DNA of 5,755 nt from W11650 sp041844915 (GTDB lineage: Bacteria; Bacillota; Clostridia; Lachnospirales; Vallitaleaceae), in NCBI GenBank assembly GCA_041844915.1, contig JBGZBY010000116.1, positions 1-5,755 on the forward strand, written 5' to 3'. Position 1 is the stretch's first letter; the number at the start of each line of letters is the position of its first letter. The position numbers and the translations under genes are program-made. Shown in pieces: positions 5,554-5,755 of this stretch. The notes beneath the pieces were generated by a model. The model searched no databases and was not told where the DNA came from. It saw only the letters and a list, made by a program, of their open reading frames with translations.

Positions 5554-5755
5554 AAATAGAAGGCAACTTAAATTTGAGGCAAAGCAATAGGGAATACCGT
5601 TCGCAAAAAAAGCCTGCGGCAGCCTGACCGAAGAAACAGAGCCAAGAAGACCAGTCTTTTGTTTGCTGGGGGAAATGCTGGCAGCAAGGCGGCGGAAAAA
5701 TTTTGGTCGGAAGCAGGATGGAAGGAGAAACGGGAAAAGCATATAATTGAGGCAA
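5554..5755. other. Gene-free right end of the window with a TATAAT element
   Basis: I see no credible coding region in the last 202 bases; short minus-strand frames here lack ribosome sites and family resemblance. A weak A/T hairpin pairs AGAAGA (5645-5650) with TCTTTT (5655-5660) around CCAG and could end the GNAT transcript, but it is poor. TATAAT at 5742-5747 with ATGGAA at 5718-5723 (18-base spacer) may be the promoter of a gene beginning beyond the window. Confidence 0.3.

Noticed and set aside
5590..5630. GC-rich stem next to an A-run (possible minus-strand terminator)
   Set aside because: On the minus strand the T-run is present, but the stem before it reduces to about three base pairs (CTG/CAG), too weak to call.

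Overview
This window looks like an ordinary chromosomal segment of a low-to-medium GC Firmicute, most likely a Clostridia/Lachnospirales-type anaerobe. The evidence is purine-rich, strong Shine-Dalgarno sites (AGGAGAA, GGAGGAG, AAAGGA), the clostridial style of the RarA, HflX and ThyA proteins, and a VanY-type peptidoglycan carboxypeptidase. This taxonomic reading is inference from protein character, not from a search.

Layout, left to right. Bases 2-319 (+) are the C-terminal part of a VanY-type D,D-carboxypeptidase whose start lies outside the window. A gene-free stretch of 570 bases (320-889) follows. Much of it is a strongly strand-asymmetric, degenerate short repeat built on CAATAARG/GATAARG words, and it ends near a 14-bp AT palindrome. 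Next comes rarA (890-2206, +), an AAA+ ATPase of replication-fork maintenance. A 74-codon two-TM membrane protein gene (2217-2441, -) converges on it. A 267-base leader region (2442-2708) with several potential hairpins leads into hflX (2709-3962, +), a ribosome-associated GTPase. Two candidate intrinsic terminators follow hflX. Then come a TATAAT promoter candidate, thyA (4174-5004, +; thymidylate synthase), and a GNAT-family acetyltransferase gene (5095-5553, +). The last 202 bases hold no recognisable gene; a TATAAT element sits near the right edge.

The genes do not form an obvious pathway. rarA and thyA both bear on DNA replication (fork rescue and dTMP supply), hflX on ribosome rescue and stress, and vanY on cell-wall trimming. 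The spacing and the terminators argue for mostly separate transcription units, with thyA and the GNAT gene the only likely co-transcribed pair. I found no CRISPR array, insertion sequence, toxin-antitoxin pair, tRNA or rRNA, and no convincing new multi-gene system. The least explained parts are the repeat-rich spacer at 346-716, the small membrane protein gene, and the structured leader before hflX.
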